64,000 nt of DNA from Halobellus salinus (GCF_014646875.1 NZ_BMOC01000007.1:1-64000), one strand, 5' to 3'. Shown: positions 1 through 8,456, counted from the stretch's first letter. Made by a program: numbers and translations. Notes: generated by a model not told the origin, from the sequence alone.

Positions 1-74
1 CACTTCGTGACGGTCACGAAGTGATATTGGAGCGCATAGACCGTGTGCGACCCGGTTTCGAGGTTGTACTTCAT
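1..74 (-). CDS. tnpA: IS200/IS605-type TnpA transposase, N-terminal fragment cut by window edge
   Basis: On the minus strand an ATG at 74 opens a frame running off the window. Its 24 residues (MKYNLETGSHTVYALQYHFV...) look like the start of haloarchaeal Y1 (HUH) transposases of the IS200/IS605 family, where a short beta strand of the form YHFVxxxK follows the start. The HUH and tyrosine motifs would lie outside the window. The identification rests on the N-terminus alone, recalled from the family. A hairpin at 180-197 is positioned where the left end of such an element would be expected. Confidence 0.65.
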   Translation of the reverse strand, partial: MKYNLETGSHTVYALQYHFVTVTK

Positions 75-179
75 TTGGCCGTACCGACTTCTATACACCC
101 AATTCTGATAAAGGTTCGTAGTCGTGGGGTATTCGGCCTGCAACCGATGGTGGTTCGTGTAGGAGTTGTCGGCTTCACG

Positions 180-197
180 CCCGCCCTAAAGGGCGGG
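180..197. repeat. Perfect hairpin, likely left-end structure of the IS200/IS605 element
   Basis: CCCGCCC, TAAA, GGGCGGG forms a perfect 7-bp stem with a 4-nt loop, about 105 bp upstream of the minus-strand tnpA start. Subterminal hairpins of this kind are recognised by TnpA in IS200/IS605 elements. The exact cleavage site is not identified. The stretch from about 200 to 308, before the helicase gene, shows no other feature. Confidence 0.5.
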
Positions 198-308
198 ATT
201 CTCGCCTTGAAAAAAGATAGTTGGAACCCGACGAAGTACGACGCGTAACTACAGGCGACCACCGGACCCGTCAGAGGGTTTTAATCGCAGGAGGGCCGAA
301 GCTCACGC

Positions 309-2486
309 GTGTCGACGACGGCCGACTACGATCGGTTCTTCCCGTACGAGGAGCCTTACCCCAACCAGCGCTCCGCGATGTCGGGGATCGCCGAGGCGCT
401 CGATGACCAGCGCGACGTGCTCCTGGAGGGCGCGCCGGGGACGGGCAAGACCCTCTCGGCGCTCGTGCCCGCCCTGGAGTACGCCCGCCGGACCGACAAG
501 ACCGTGATCATCACCACCAACGTCCACCAGCAGATGCGGCAGTTCATCCAAGACGCCCGCGCGATCACCGACGAGGAACCCCTCAGGGCGGTCGTATTCA
601 AAGGGAAGTCGTCGATGTGCCACATCGACGTCAACTACCAGGAATGTCAGACCCTCCGAGACACCACCCGTGACCTCGTGGAGACCGAACAGGACCACGA
701 CGAACTCAGTCGGCAGGCAGACGCTTTGCTTGACCGGATGCGGGAGGGCCAGGACGGCGCCGGCGAGGCCCGCACGGCGGTGACCGACGAACTCGACGAC
801 CTGGAGACCGAACTCGAAGAGCTGCGGGAGGGTAACGTCTGCGAACACTACTACAACAACCTCGTCGAGGACACCGACGCGTTCTTCGAGTGGCTCTTCG
901 AGGACATCCGAACCCCCGAGGACATCTACGCCTACGCCGACGAACGGCATCTCTGTGGGTACGAGCTGCTGAAAGAAGGGATGGAGGCGGTGGATCTGGT
1001 TGTCTGCAACTACCACCACCTGCTGGATCCGATGATCCGCAAACAGTTCTTCCGGTGGCTCGGCCGCGACCCCGACGAGGTGGTGACGGTCTTCGACGAG
1101 GCGCACAACATCGAGTCGGTCGCCCGCGACCACGCCACCCGGACCTTGACCGAGACCACCCTCGAGTCCGCGCTCCGGGAGCTCGAGGACGCCGACGACT
1201 CCCGGGTCGATCCCGCTGAGAACGTGCTCTCGGCGTTTCTGGGGGCGCTCCGGGAGACCTACGACGACGCGCTCGGGTTCGGCGAGCACGAACAGGTCGA
1301 CGAGGAGTGGTACGACCTCTCGATCGCGAACCAGGATCGACGGGACGATCTGACGATGGCGTTCCTGGCTCGCTACGAGGGCCGGGGGATCGACGCGGAG
1401 ATCGACCTCGCGCTCCAGCTCGGAACGGCGCTGGACCGGGAGTACGAGGACGCTTACCGGAACGGGTCGGCGACAACGCGTGCGGAGTGTCAGACCCTCC
1501 AGGCCGCGGAGTTCGTGGCGTCGTGGATGGCCGAGGGCGGGGAACTGGGTCAGCATCCGATGTGTGCGGTGCGACGCGACGCCGGAAGCGAGGAGATCTA
1601 CGGCCGCGCGGAGCTGTACACCTGCATCCCGCGGGACGTGACCGAGGGCCTGTTCGATGAGGTCGACACCACCATCCTCATGTCGGCGACGCTCCGCCCG
1701 TTCGACGTGGTCGAAGACGTCCTCGGAGTCTCCGATCCGGTGACGATGGCCTACGGCCTGGAGTATCCCGAAGAGCGCCGGCGGACCCTCGCGGTTGAGG
1801 CGCCTGCGCTCTTCAGTTCCGACCGGGACGACCCCGACACACAGACGGCCATCACGGACGTCCTTGCCGACGCCGTCCGGTTCACGCCCGGGAACTGCCT
1901 GCTCTTTTTTCCGTCGTACGCGGAGGCCGAGCGCTACCACGACCGGCTTCGGGGCCGATCGGACGTCGAGGCAACCCTCCTCTGCGACGGATCGGACGAG
2001 GACACCGAGTCCCTCCGGCAGTCGTTTGTCAACAGCGACAACACGGCGCTCTGTACCTCGCTGTGGGGCACGCTCGCGGAGGGCGTGAGTTTCGACGACG
2101 ACGACGCCCGGACGGTCGCGGTCGTCGGCGTTCCCTACCCACGGCTCTCCGAGCGGCTGGAGGCGATCCAGGACGCCTACGACCGGGTGTACGACGACCG
2201 GGAGAAGGCGGGGTGGCGGTACGCCGTGGAGATCCCCACCATCCGAAAGACCAGACAGGCGCTCGGTCGCGTGATCCGGTCGCCGGAGGACTACGGCGTC
2301 CGGCTGTTGGTCGACCGGCGGTACACCCAGGAGAGCGTCGAGATGGGGAAGTACGGCGTCCGCGAGAGCTTCCCGCGCGAGGAGCGGGCGGAACTCGTCG
2401 ACGTCGCCCCGGAGAAGCTGAAGTTCTCGATGCTGAACTTCTACGCCGACCTCGACGCCTACGACGGGGCGCCGCCGCGGCCGTGA
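309..2486 (+). CDS. XPD/Rad3-related DNA helicase (superfamily 2, Fe-S type)
   Basis: The product is a 725-residue ATP-dependent helicase of the XPD/DinG family, expected to unwind DNA 5'-3' in repair. Walker A is EGAPGTGKT near residues 40-48. The Walker B/DEAH box is VFDEAHN near 260. The C-terminal half has the SATL motif and QALGRVIRSPEDYG, the SF2 motif VI. Cysteines near residues 104, 113, 178 and 216 lie between the first motifs, where XPD proteins bind a 4Fe-4S cluster; KGKSSMC and CEHYY mark the region. The start is GTG. The gene stands alone, with an IS200-type end on its left and a candidate small RNA on its right. A role in nucleotide excision repair is inferred from the family. 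Confidence 0.9.
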   Translation: MSTTADYDRFFPYEEPYPNQRSAMSGIAEALDDQRDVLLEGAPGTGKTLSALVPALEYARRTDKTVIITTNVHQQMRQFIQDARAITDEEPLRAVVFKGKSSMCHIDVNYQECQTLRDTTRDLVETEQDHDELSRQADALLDRMREGQDGAGEARTAVTDELDDLETELEELREGNVCEHYYNNLVEDTDAFFEWLFEDIRTPEDIYAYADERHLCGYELLKEGMEAVDLVVCNYHHLLDPMIRKQFFRWLGRDPDEVVTVFDEAHNIESVARDHATRTLTETTLESALRELEDADDSRVDPAENVLSAFLGALRETYDDALGFGEHEQVDEEWYDLSIANQDRRDDLTMAFLARYEGRGIDAEIDLALQLGTALDREYEDAYRNGSATTRAECQTLQAAEFVASWMAEGGELGQHPMCAVRRDAGSEEIYGRAELYTCIPRDVTEGLFDEVDTTILMSATLRPFDVVEDVLGVSDPVTMAYGLEYPEERRRTLAVEAPALFSSDRDDPDTQTAITDVLADAVRFTPGNCLLFFPSYAEAERYHDRLRGRSDVEATLLCDGSDEDTESLRQSFVNSDNTALCTSLWGTLAEGVSFDDDDARTVAVVGVPYPRLSERLEAIQDAYDRVYDDREKAGWRYAVEIPTIRKTRQALGRVIRSPEDYGVRLLVDRRYTQESVEMGKYGVRESFPREERAELVDVAPEKLKFSMLNFYADLDAYDGAPPRP

Positions 2487-2596
2487 ACAGTCGGGGTTGG
2501 AGTCGAGTACGCCGTTCGCACTGGTAGTCCCCGCTACGATGTCGCCCACGGTCCCCGGCCAGTGCGCCCGAGGCCGACCGGGAGGCTCCGACGCGC

Positions 2597-2712
2597 AAAT
2601 TTATATGCGGAACCGCGGCCACCCCAGGTGTGACCTGACCGTCACCCCGCGCCGGGCAGCGATTGCTCGGCACGTCGGCGCGGGGAGCGAGTGTGCCGAC
2701 TGTTCGCCACGC
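2597..2712 (+). ncRNA. Candidate structured small RNA with its own TATA box (copy 1 of 2)
   Basis: A TATA-like TTTATAT (about 2600-2606) precedes a block that recurs at 35,576-35,712. The core is a perfect 10-bp inverted repeat, CCCCGCGCCG at 2645-2654 and CGGCGCGGGG at 2676-2685, enclosing a small AGC-GATT-GCT hairpin. The tail CGACTGTTCGCCAC is also shared with the other copy. No reading frame explains the conservation: both strands can be translated but contain no sensible start. In copy 2 one base of the stem changes to keep a G-U pair, which suits a folded RNA. Transcription from about 2626 is inferred from the TATA position. A DNA-level element is the alternative. Confidence 0.5.
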
Positions 2713-2731
2713 AGGTTGCCGTCCCCGACTC

Positions 2732-3403
2732 CTACACGACGCCGGCGACGCCCAGCACCCACCACGCTGCAACCACGCCGGCGACGCCGACACCCAACAC
2801 CGACAGGAAGACCGCGAGCCCCAACACCGCCACCGCCACGCTGTCGCGTCGCTTCCCGCGTGGGTCTGCCAGCCGTGCCTCCAACAGCCGGACGTTTCGG
2901 TCGTTCGCGCGCCAGACGACGTCGAACGCGTCGCCGACAAGCGGAATTGACCCGAAGACGGCGTCCGCGAGGAGGTTCAGACACATCCGGAGCAGCGTCG
3001 CTCGGGGGACGCCGAGCGCCGCGGCCTCGGCGACGATATACGCCGACGCGGCCGTCGGGACGACGTCACCGACCCCTGGGAGCACGCCGACAATCGGGTC
3101 GAGTCCGACCCTGATGTTCGTCCGTGGAATAGTGACCGCGCTGTCGAGGATGCGACTCACCCGGCGCAGCCTGGCCACCCGCTCGGGAAAGTCGTGACCG
3201 TCGGAACCCGGGGCGACGACCTCGTCGAGCGCGTCGACTTCGGCCCTCGTCGCGCTGCTGTCGACCGTCTCGCGGTCGGCCGAGTCAGTCGGCGGCACGA
3301 CCGGATCTCGTTGTCGAGAGGCATTGACCTTTCGCCGGGACAACCGAACCGTCCTCCCTCTTCGGCCCCCGATGCTTGCGTCGTTCGGGTGCGACGGACC
3401 CAC
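2732..3403 (-). CDS. DUF4112 family membrane protein
   Basis: The central part reads VARLRRVSRILDSAVTIPRT, then GLDPIVGVLPGVGDVV and FGSIPLVGDAFDVVWRAN, the signature of DUF4112 proteins: small membrane-associated proteins of unknown function. The C-terminal 40 residues form hydrophobic segments (VAVAVLGLAVFLSVL, then GVVAAWWVL). The N-terminus is uncertain. The ATG at 3403 gives 223 residues, but the first 35 are poor in family features, and an in-frame GTG at 3298 (starting VPPTDSAD) is a plausible alternative. It is divergent from the ABC transporter genes that start at 3475. Confidence 0.75.
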   Translation of the reverse strand: MGPSHPNDASIGGRRGRTVRLSRRKVNASRQRDPVVPPTDSADRETVDSSATRAEVDALDEVVAPGSDGHDFPERVARLRRVSRILDSAVTIPRTNIRVGLDPIVGVLPGVGDVVPTAASAYIVAEAAALGVPRATLLRMCLNLLADAVFGSIPLVGDAFDVVWRANDRNVRLLEARLADPRGKRRDSVAVAVLGLAVFLSVLGVGVAGVVAAWWVLGVAGVV

Positions 3404-3474
3404 AGCCGGGTGGTTCTCTCACACCGGATCCGGCTTCGACGGGCTTAGGTCCGGCCGGATCCTCCAATCCTGTA

Positions 3475-4431
3475 ATGGATGCTGCCCTCGAACTTCGCGG
3501 TCTACAGAAGTCCTACGGGGATGTACAGGCGCTCGGCGGGGTCGACCTGACAGTTCCGAGCGGCTCGTTTTTCGGCTTGCTCGGCCCCAACGGTGCGGGT
3601 AAGACCACACTGATCGGAATCCTGGTCGGGTTGGTCCGTAAGACCGGCGGCGAGGCCCGCGTGTTCGGCCACGACGTCGAGACCGACTACCGCGAGGCCC
3701 GCGACCGGATCGGACTGGCCCCCCAGGAGTTCAACGTGGATCGGTTCTTTCCGATCCGCGAGGTGCTCGAACACAAAGCTGGCTACCACGGGATCCCGAC
3801 GGATCGCGCCCGTGACCGAGCCGACGAGGTGCTGAAACGCGTCGGGATCTACGACAAGCGCGACACTCGCTTCGACTGGCTCTCCGGCGGGATGAAACGC
3901 CGGTTCGTGCTCGCGCGGGCGCTAATCACCGATCCCGACCTGCTCATCCTCGACGAACCCACAGCCGGTGTCGACGTCCAGCTTCGTCACGAGTTGTGGG
4001 AGACCATCGTCGATCTGAACCAGCAGGGGACGACCGTCCTCCTCACGACCCACTACATCGAGGAGGCCGAGCGGCTCTGCGACGAGGTCGCGATCCTGGA
4101 TTCGGGCCGTGTACTCGACGTCGCCAGCCCCGAAGAGCTGATGCGCCGCGGCACGGACGACGTCGTTGTCGAACTCCGGACCGAGCCGACCGCGGTCCCG
4201 GACTTCGCGGCGCTCGACGACCGTGTCGAGTCGGTCGACCTCAACGGGGCACGACTCGTCGTCACCGCGCGTCAGGGCGGGCTAGTCGCCCCCGAGGTCG
4301 TCCGGCGGCTCGACGACACCGGCCACGAAATCGTCGATTTGGAGATCCAACGGACCTCACTCGAGGAGGTTTTCGTAGAGATGACGCGGGCCGGCGAGGG
4401 GCGCGCTACCCCGGAGGTGGCCTCACAATGA
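3475..4431 (+). CDS. ABC transporter ATP-binding protein (ABC-2 export type)
   Basis: This is a cytoplasmic ATPase subunit of an ABC exporter, 318 residues. Walker A is GPNGAGKT at residues 37-44, the signature is LSGGMKRRF, and Walker B is LLILDEPTAGVD, followed by the H-loop TTHYIEEAERLCDEV. The C-terminal 80 residues form the regulatory extension common in DrrA/CcmA-like subunits. The start is taken at ATG 3475, because residues before it in the open frame are unlike the family. The stop overlaps the permease start by 4 bp (ATGA), so the two are translationally coupled. The substrate cannot be read from sequence. Confidence 0.93.
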   Translation: MDAALELRGLQKSYGDVQALGGVDLTVPSGSFFGLLGPNGAGKTTLIGILVGLVRKTGGEARVFGHDVETDYREARDRIGLAPQEFNVDRFFPIREVLEHKAGYHGIPTDRARDRADEVLKRVGIYDKRDTRFDWLSGGMKRRFVLARALITDPDLLILDEPTAGVDVQLRHELWETIVDLNQQGTTVLLTTHYIEEAERLCDEVAILDSGRVLDVASPEELMRRGTDDVVVELRTEPTAVPDFAALDDRVESVDLNGARLVVTARQGGLVAPEVVRRLDDTGHEIVDLEIQRTSLEEVFVEMTRAGEGRATPEVASQ

Positions 4432-5231
4432 GCTCCGAAACGGCGGATAAAAGCGCTTCACCCGCCGGCTCCGACACCACGGGGTTCTACGCGCTGTTCA
4501 GACGAGAGGTGCTCCGGTTCGTTCGCCGGCCGCGGAACACCTTCGTTCCGCCGTTCATCACGAACGTGCTCTACTTCTCGGTGTTCGGCGTGATCCTCGG
4601 TGAACGGATTAACGAGATCGCGGGCGTCCCGTACATCCTGTTCATCCTTCCCGGGTTGGTCGTGCTGGGTGCCATCTCCAACGCGTTCGAGAACACTTCG
4701 TTTACCATCTTCCACGGCCGGTGGAACCGGTATATCGAGGAGGTGCTGACCTCGCCGCTGTCCTACCGGACGATGGTCGGGGCGTACGTCCTCGCCGCCG
4801 CACTCAGGGGGCTCATCGTCGGCGTCCTGATCGCGCTCATCGGCGCGTTCTTCACCGCTGTCGGCGTCGTTCGGCCGCTCTACCTGATGGCGTTTGGGAT
4901 CGTGATCACGCTGCTGTTCGCGGCGCTGGGCGTCGCCGGTGGGCTGTGGGCCGACGATTTCGACGACCTCACGATGTTGAACCAGTTCATTCTCCGGCCG
5001 CTGGTGTTCTTCGGCGGTGTTTTCTACTCGCTGAACGAGCTGCCGGCAACGGTCCAGCAGGTGTCGCTTCTGAACCCGATGATTTACATGGTCAACGGGG
5101 TCCGGTTCGGGTTCCTCGGCGTCAGCGAGGTTGACCCCAACGCGTCGCTGGCGGTGCTCAGCGGGCTGACGGTCCTGGTCGTCGCGATCGACATCTCGCT
5201 GTTCCGCCGCGGGTACGGACTGTCCGAGTGA
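4428..5231 (+). CDS. ABC-2 type transporter permease
   Basis: The 267-residue integral membrane protein pairs with the upstream ATPase. After a soluble N-terminus, about six hydrophobic segments follow, starting at FVPPFITNVLYFSVFGVIL. The conserved ABC-2 stretch ILPGLVVLGAISNAFENTS precedes the coupling region, and LNPMIYMVNGVRFGFLG lies near the C-terminus, as in DrrB/NodJ-type permeases. The start ATG overlaps the ATPase stop. It likely exports a lipid, polysaccharide or drug-like compound; nothing in the sequence distinguishes these. Confidence 0.9.
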   Translation: MSSETADKSASPAGSDTTGFYALFRREVLRFVRRPRNTFVPPFITNVLYFSVFGVILGERINEIAGVPYILFILPGLVVLGAISNAFENTSFTIFHGRWNRYIEEVLTSPLSYRTMVGAYVLAAALRGLIVGVLIALIGAFFTAVGVVRPLYLMAFGIVITLLFAALGVAGGLWADDFDDLTMLNQFILRPLVFFGGVFYSLNELPATVQQVSLLNPMIYMVNGVRFGFLGVSEVDPNASLAVLSGLTVLVVAIDISLFRRGYGLSE

Positions 5232-5295
5232 CTCAAATGTGTGTTTTCGTCTAAGGAATCACTTTACGAATCCCACGACAGCGTCGACGTGCAGC

Positions 5296-6222
5296 ATGAA
5301 CAAAGACACATCAGAAGCGTCGGCGAGGACGATATTCGTTGTCGCCGTTGTTGCGGCCGTCCTGGTGAGTGCGATACTCGCCCCCGTTGCCTACGACGCC
5401 GCGCAGTCCGCGCAGTCGGAGGGAACGGTGTCGGTCATCACCGTATCCGGCATCATCACCGGTTCGACGGTCGACGGCGTCTCCGAGGACCTCCGTGAAG
5501 CCCGGACGAACGAATCGATCCGCGCAGTGGTACTGAAAGTCGACAGTGGCGGCGGGCTCGTCGCCCCCAGCGAACGGCTCTATCTCGAGGTGTTGCGCAC
5601 GTCCGAACAGATGCCGGTCGTCGCGTCGGTGCAGGGTATCGGGGCTTCGGGCGCCTACTACGGGATGCTCCCGGCCGACGAGATCTACGTGCTGTCCTCC
5701 TCGGAGGTGGGCAGCGTCGGCGTGATCGGCCCCGGCGGGAGCACCCCCGTCCCGGACTCGATCATCCGGACCGGCCCGGACAAGGCACAGCCGACCGCCG
5801 AGGACCGCCGGCGGGCGATCGAGTCGCTGAAGCGGCAGTTCGTCGGCCGTGTGGTTGAGCACCGCGGCGAGGAGCTGTCGGTTTCCCGCGAGGAGGTCGC
5901 CTACGCGAAGACCTACCTCGGCCCGGAGGCCGCGAGCAACGGCTACGCCGACGGCGTCGGCGCGCTCCCGACCGCGATCGACCGCGCGGCCGAGATGGCC
6001 GGTATCGAGAACTACGACGTCGCGAGGCAGGAACCGCCGTTCCGCGGGGGCTTCTTCCTGTTGACCGCAGAAAACAACAACAAAACAATGGTTTACAAGC
6101 AGGGACCGGGTATTGACACTCCTGTCCCGGTCACACAACCGCTCTTGGTGGACGAGATACCCGATCACGACCCGGAACTTTCGACCGACGACTCGGAGGT
6201 GACTCGCAATGCCAGCGCGTGA
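5296..6222 (+). CDS. SppA-like signal peptide peptidase (S49 family), membrane anchored
   Basis: Residues 12-32 form a membrane anchor (TIFVVAVVAAVLVSAILAPVAY). The crotonase-fold protease domain follows: ITVSGIITG, VVLKVDSGGG (oxyanion region), then VQGIGASGAYYGMLPADEIY with the nucleophile serine in ASG, and SEVGSVGVIG. The segment aligning with the bacterial GRQAKKLGLVDELG motif here reads GPEAASNGYADGVG, so the usual lysine of the Ser/Lys dyad seems absent. The start is placed at MNKDTSEA, because the 19 residues before it are unlike a leader. The 3' end overlaps the next gene by 14 bp, suggesting one transcript. Confidence 0.8.
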   Translation: MNKDTSEASARTIFVVAVVAAVLVSAILAPVAYDAAQSAQSEGTVSVITVSGIITGSTVDGVSEDLREARTNESIRAVVLKVDSGGGLVAPSERLYLEVLRTSEQMPVVASVQGIGASGAYYGMLPADEIYVLSSSEVGSVGVIGPGGSTPVPDSIIRTGPDKAQPTAEDRRRAIESLKRQFVGRVVEHRGEELSVSREEVAYAKTYLGPEAASNGYADGVGALPTAIDRAAEMAGIENYDVARQEPPFRGGFFLLTAENNNKTMVYKQGPGIDTPVPVTQPLLVDEIPDHDPELSTDDSEVTRNASA

Positions 6223-7204
6223 CTTCGTCGCGCCCGTGGTCGCGTTCGTGGTGCTCGTCGCGGTGATCGTCGGCGGCGCCGCGGCCGTCCCGTTCGTTTC
6301 CGGTGGGGAGTCCACCGATGTGACCAACCTGGCGGACAGACAGACCGACATCGACGCCGTGACCGTCTCCGAGGCGGAAGCGGAGGGGACAATCACGATG
6401 GACAGCGACGCCGAATCGAAGACGGTGCTGATCGATCAGGCGCACGCAAACCAGGTCTCCGACAAGAAGCTCTCGACGCTGACAAACACGTTGGTCGAGA
6501 ACGGCCACGAGGTGGAGTACGTCACCCAGGAGCAGGCCCGCGGGCCGGCGTGGAACGAGTCGCTCCGTAGCGCCGATGCGTTCCTGATCGCGAACCCGAA
6601 TCAGCCGTACACCTCCGGCCAGCTCGCCGGCGTGCAGGCGTTCGCCGACGCCGGCGGGCGCGTCGTGATGCTGTCGGACCCCGCGTCGATCCAACGGTTC
6701 GGGATCTTCGGCTTCGGGTTGCAACAGCAGTCGAACGACGACCCCGCGCTCAACTCCGAGTTCGGGATCTCTGCGCAGTCCGGTTACCTGTTCAACATGA
6801 ACGACTACCAGCAGACGTTCAAGAGCGTCTACGCCGCGCCGGGTGATGGCCCGCTCTCGGCGGGCGTCGACCGGGTCGTGGTTCGTGACGCCGCCGCGGT
6901 CTCGGTCGCCGACGGACAGACCGCGCTGCGGGCCGGCGAGCAGACCCGACTGTCGACCACCCGCCGCGCCGACACGTACGGGGTCGCGGTGCAGTCCGGC
7001 AATGTATCGATGGTGGGCGACACCGACTTCCTGACGCCCGAAACCGCCTACGTCGCCGACAACAACGTGTTCATCGGCAACCTCGCGGACTTCCTCGTGA
7101 GCGGCGAGAAGACCGAGAACGCGCCCGCGCCGCCGTCGGAGGGGTCCAGCGGTCCCGGTGGCCCGTCGGAACCCACTCGACCGACGCCTGAACCGGTCGT
7201 CTGA
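6209..7204 (+). CDS. DUF4350-like membrane-anchored protein
   Basis: The protein has an N-terminal transmembrane segment (FVAPVVAFVVLVAVIVGGAAA) and then a Rossmann/GATase-like extracytoplasmic domain: KTVLIDQAHANQ, ADAFLIANPNQPYT, and FADAGGRVVMLSDP. The ending VSMVGDTDFLTPETAYVADNNVFIGNLADFLV resembles DUF4350 proteins, in which a glutamine-amidotransferase-like fold lacks known catalysis. The C-terminal 30 residues are Pro/Ser/Gly-rich and disordered. It overlaps the SppA-like gene by 14 bp and probably acts with it at the membrane. Function unknown. Confidence 0.7.
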   Translation: MPARDFVAPVVAFVVLVAVIVGGAAAVPFVSGGESTDVTNLADRQTDIDAVTVSEAEAEGTITMDSDAESKTVLIDQAHANQVSDKKLSTLTNTLVENGHEVEYVTQEQARGPAWNESLRSADAFLIANPNQPYTSGQLAGVQAFADAGGRVVMLSDPASIQRFGIFGFGLQQQSNDDPALNSEFGISAQSGYLFNMNDYQQTFKSVYAAPGDGPLSAGVDRVVVRDAAAVSVADGQTALRAGEQTRLSTTRRADTYGVAVQSGNVSMVGDTDFLTPETAYVADNNVFIGNLADFLVSGEKTENAPAPPSEGSSGPGGPSEPTRPTPEPVV

Positions 7205-7268
7205 CGCAGCCACCGCGTTTTTCGTCCGCGAACGGACGATTCTTGCCCGTTGAGTCCGGACTCCGGGT

Positions 7269-7865
7269 ATGCGACAGTTCCTGGTCGTCAGCCACGACGC
7301 CCCGACCACACCGGAGTTCTCGCTCGACGACCTGGCGGGGGGCGCCGGACGCCTCGACGTCCTCTGTCGGTGCGTCACGAGCGCGTTGTTCCTCTCGCAC
7401 TCGATCCGGGAGGCGGTCCGGGTCCACCTGGTGCTCGGCGACGAGTTCACCGTCCGATTCGACGGGGCGACGATCAGGCGGCTCAACCCCGACGAGCGGA
7501 GCACCGCCGCGCTGATCCGGACCGCCCTGGAACACCGGAAGGACGCGATCGGACACGTGCCTGCCGAGAGCACGCCAGGAGTCACAATCCGCCGGATGGG
7601 CCTCGCGGCGACGCTCGAGGGGCTCGCAGCCGATGCGACCGTCGTGACACTCCACGAGGACGGCGATCCGGCCGCCGCCGTCGACCCGCCGACAGACCCG
7701 CTGTTCGTGCTCTCGGACCATCGGGATTTCACCGACAGCGAGTCGTCGCTGCTCGCGTCGACCGCGGACGAACGCCTCCGACTCGGGCCCGAAGTCCTCC
7801 ACGCCGACCACGCGATCACCGTCGCACACAACTACCTCGACACCGAGGGGTACACGGCGCACTGA
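7269..7865 (+). CDS. trmY: tRNA (pseudouridine54-N1)-methyltransferase TrmY
   Basis: The 198-residue protein matches archaeal TrmY, a SPOUT-class enzyme that methylates N1 of pseudouridine 54 in the tRNA T-loop with S-adenosylmethionine. Recognisable segments are the N-terminal [29 protein letters not shown], the [12 protein letters not shown] stretch, the region [15 protein letters not shown] that forms part of the trefoil knot, and the C-terminal [20 protein letters not shown]. Length fits the family. It lies 65 bp after the DUF4350-like gene and 2 bp before the broken zinc-finger gene, on the same strand. Confidence 0.93.
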   Translation: MRQFLVVSHDAPTTPEFSLDDLAGGAGRLDVLCRCVTSALFLSHSIREAVRVHLVLGDEFTVRFDGATIRRLNPDERSTAALIRTALEHRKDAIGHVPAESTPGVTIRRMGLAATLEGLAADATVVTLHEDGDPAAAVDPPTDPLFVLSDHRDFTDSESSLLASTADERLRLGPEVLHADHAITVAHNYLDTEGYTAH

Positions 7866-7867
7866 GG

Positions 7868-8317
7868 ATGCGCGGCGACAGTCCAGCGTGGGACGCCGAC
7901 GGGAGCGCCCCCGAGCACCGAACGGTCCACGCGCCCGCCACCGACAGCCGGTTCCGGATCCCACTCCGCGGCGTCGCGGCCCGCCCCGAACCCCGGTGTG
8001 CGCACTGGAACTCGGAACGAGACGTCGTGGCTCTCCGGTTCGGATGCTGTGGGGCGTTCTTTCCGTGTCACACCCGTCACGTCGCGACCGCCGACCACGA
8101 CCACGAGCCGTGACCGCGGGCGCGCTTCAACGACCCCGCGGTCCTGTGTGGCGCCTGTGGGGCGACGCTGTCGGCACGGACGTACCTCGACGGCGACAGC
8201 GAGGGACGGAGTCCCTCAGGTAGTCGGGCGAAGCCCGACGACAACTCGTGTCCGGCGTGTGGGGCCGAATTCAATCCCGGGTGTCGTCGCCACCCGGATC
8301 GGTATTTCGAGCCGTGA
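7868..8317 (+). pseudogene. CHY-type zinc-finger protein, interrupted by one in-frame TGA
   Basis: An ATG two bases after trmY opens a frame with the CHY zinc-finger pattern: CAHWNSERDVVALRF, GCCGAFFPCHTRHVATADH. It stops at TGA 8111-8113. The same frame continues cleanly for 68 more codons with the rest of the domain: RFNDPAVLCGACGATLSARTYL, CPACGAEFNPGCRRHPDRYF and a natural TGA at 8315-8317. At the stop position, related proteins (from memory) usually carry Trp (EPWPR), so a single TGG-to-TGA change explains the break. The stretch between the last two CxxC pairs also has a low-complexity insert (GDSEGRSPSGSRAKPDD). Possibly a recent pseudogene or a sequencing error. Confidence 0.8.
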
Positions 8318-8383
8318 TCGGTCGGGTGCGTCCCGCTATCCGTTCGGAAGGGTTAAAAGAACGAACGGCGACGGTTAGGGTGC

Positions 8384-8456
8384 GGGCCGGTGGGGTAGCT
8401 TGGTATCCTTCGGCCTTCGGGTGGCCGTAACCGCAGTTCGAATCTGCGCCGGCCCA
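8384..8456 (+). tRNA. tRNA-Pro (anticodon CGG)
   Basis: The 7-bp acceptor stem is GGGCCGG/CCGGCCC with discriminator A. The D-arm contains GGGTAGCTTGGTATCC. The anticodon stem is CGGCC/GGCCG around the loop TTCGGGT, so positions 34-36 read CGG (proline, codon CCG). The T-arm is CGCAG-TTCGAAT-CTGCG. CCA is not encoded. An AT-rich GGTTAAAAGA at 8351-8360 is a reasonable TATA box about 28 bp upstream. Confidence 0.95.

Noticed and set aside
1-23. Perfect palindrome CACTTCGTGAC-G-GTCACGAAGTG as an operator
   Set aside because: It lies inside the coding sequence of the tnpA fragment and encodes the conserved HFVTVTK residues, so coding constraint explains it sufficiently.
303-2549. Long antisense frame over the helicase gene (and similar long antisense frames throughout)
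   Set aside because: High third-position GC removes stop codons on the opposite strand; the products are Arg/Val-rich with no family features, while the sense frame has complete helicase motifs.
2630-2640. Box C/D guide RNA in the duplicated small-RNA candidate
   Set aside because: Both copies contain GTGA(C/A)CTGAC, but no RUGAUGA C box paired with a D box and no C'/D' set could be found.
8111-8113. Selenocysteine or UGA-Trp recoding in the CHY zinc-finger gene
   Set aside because: No SECIS-like element is evident, haloarchaea are not known to decode UGA, and other genes here end normally at TGA.
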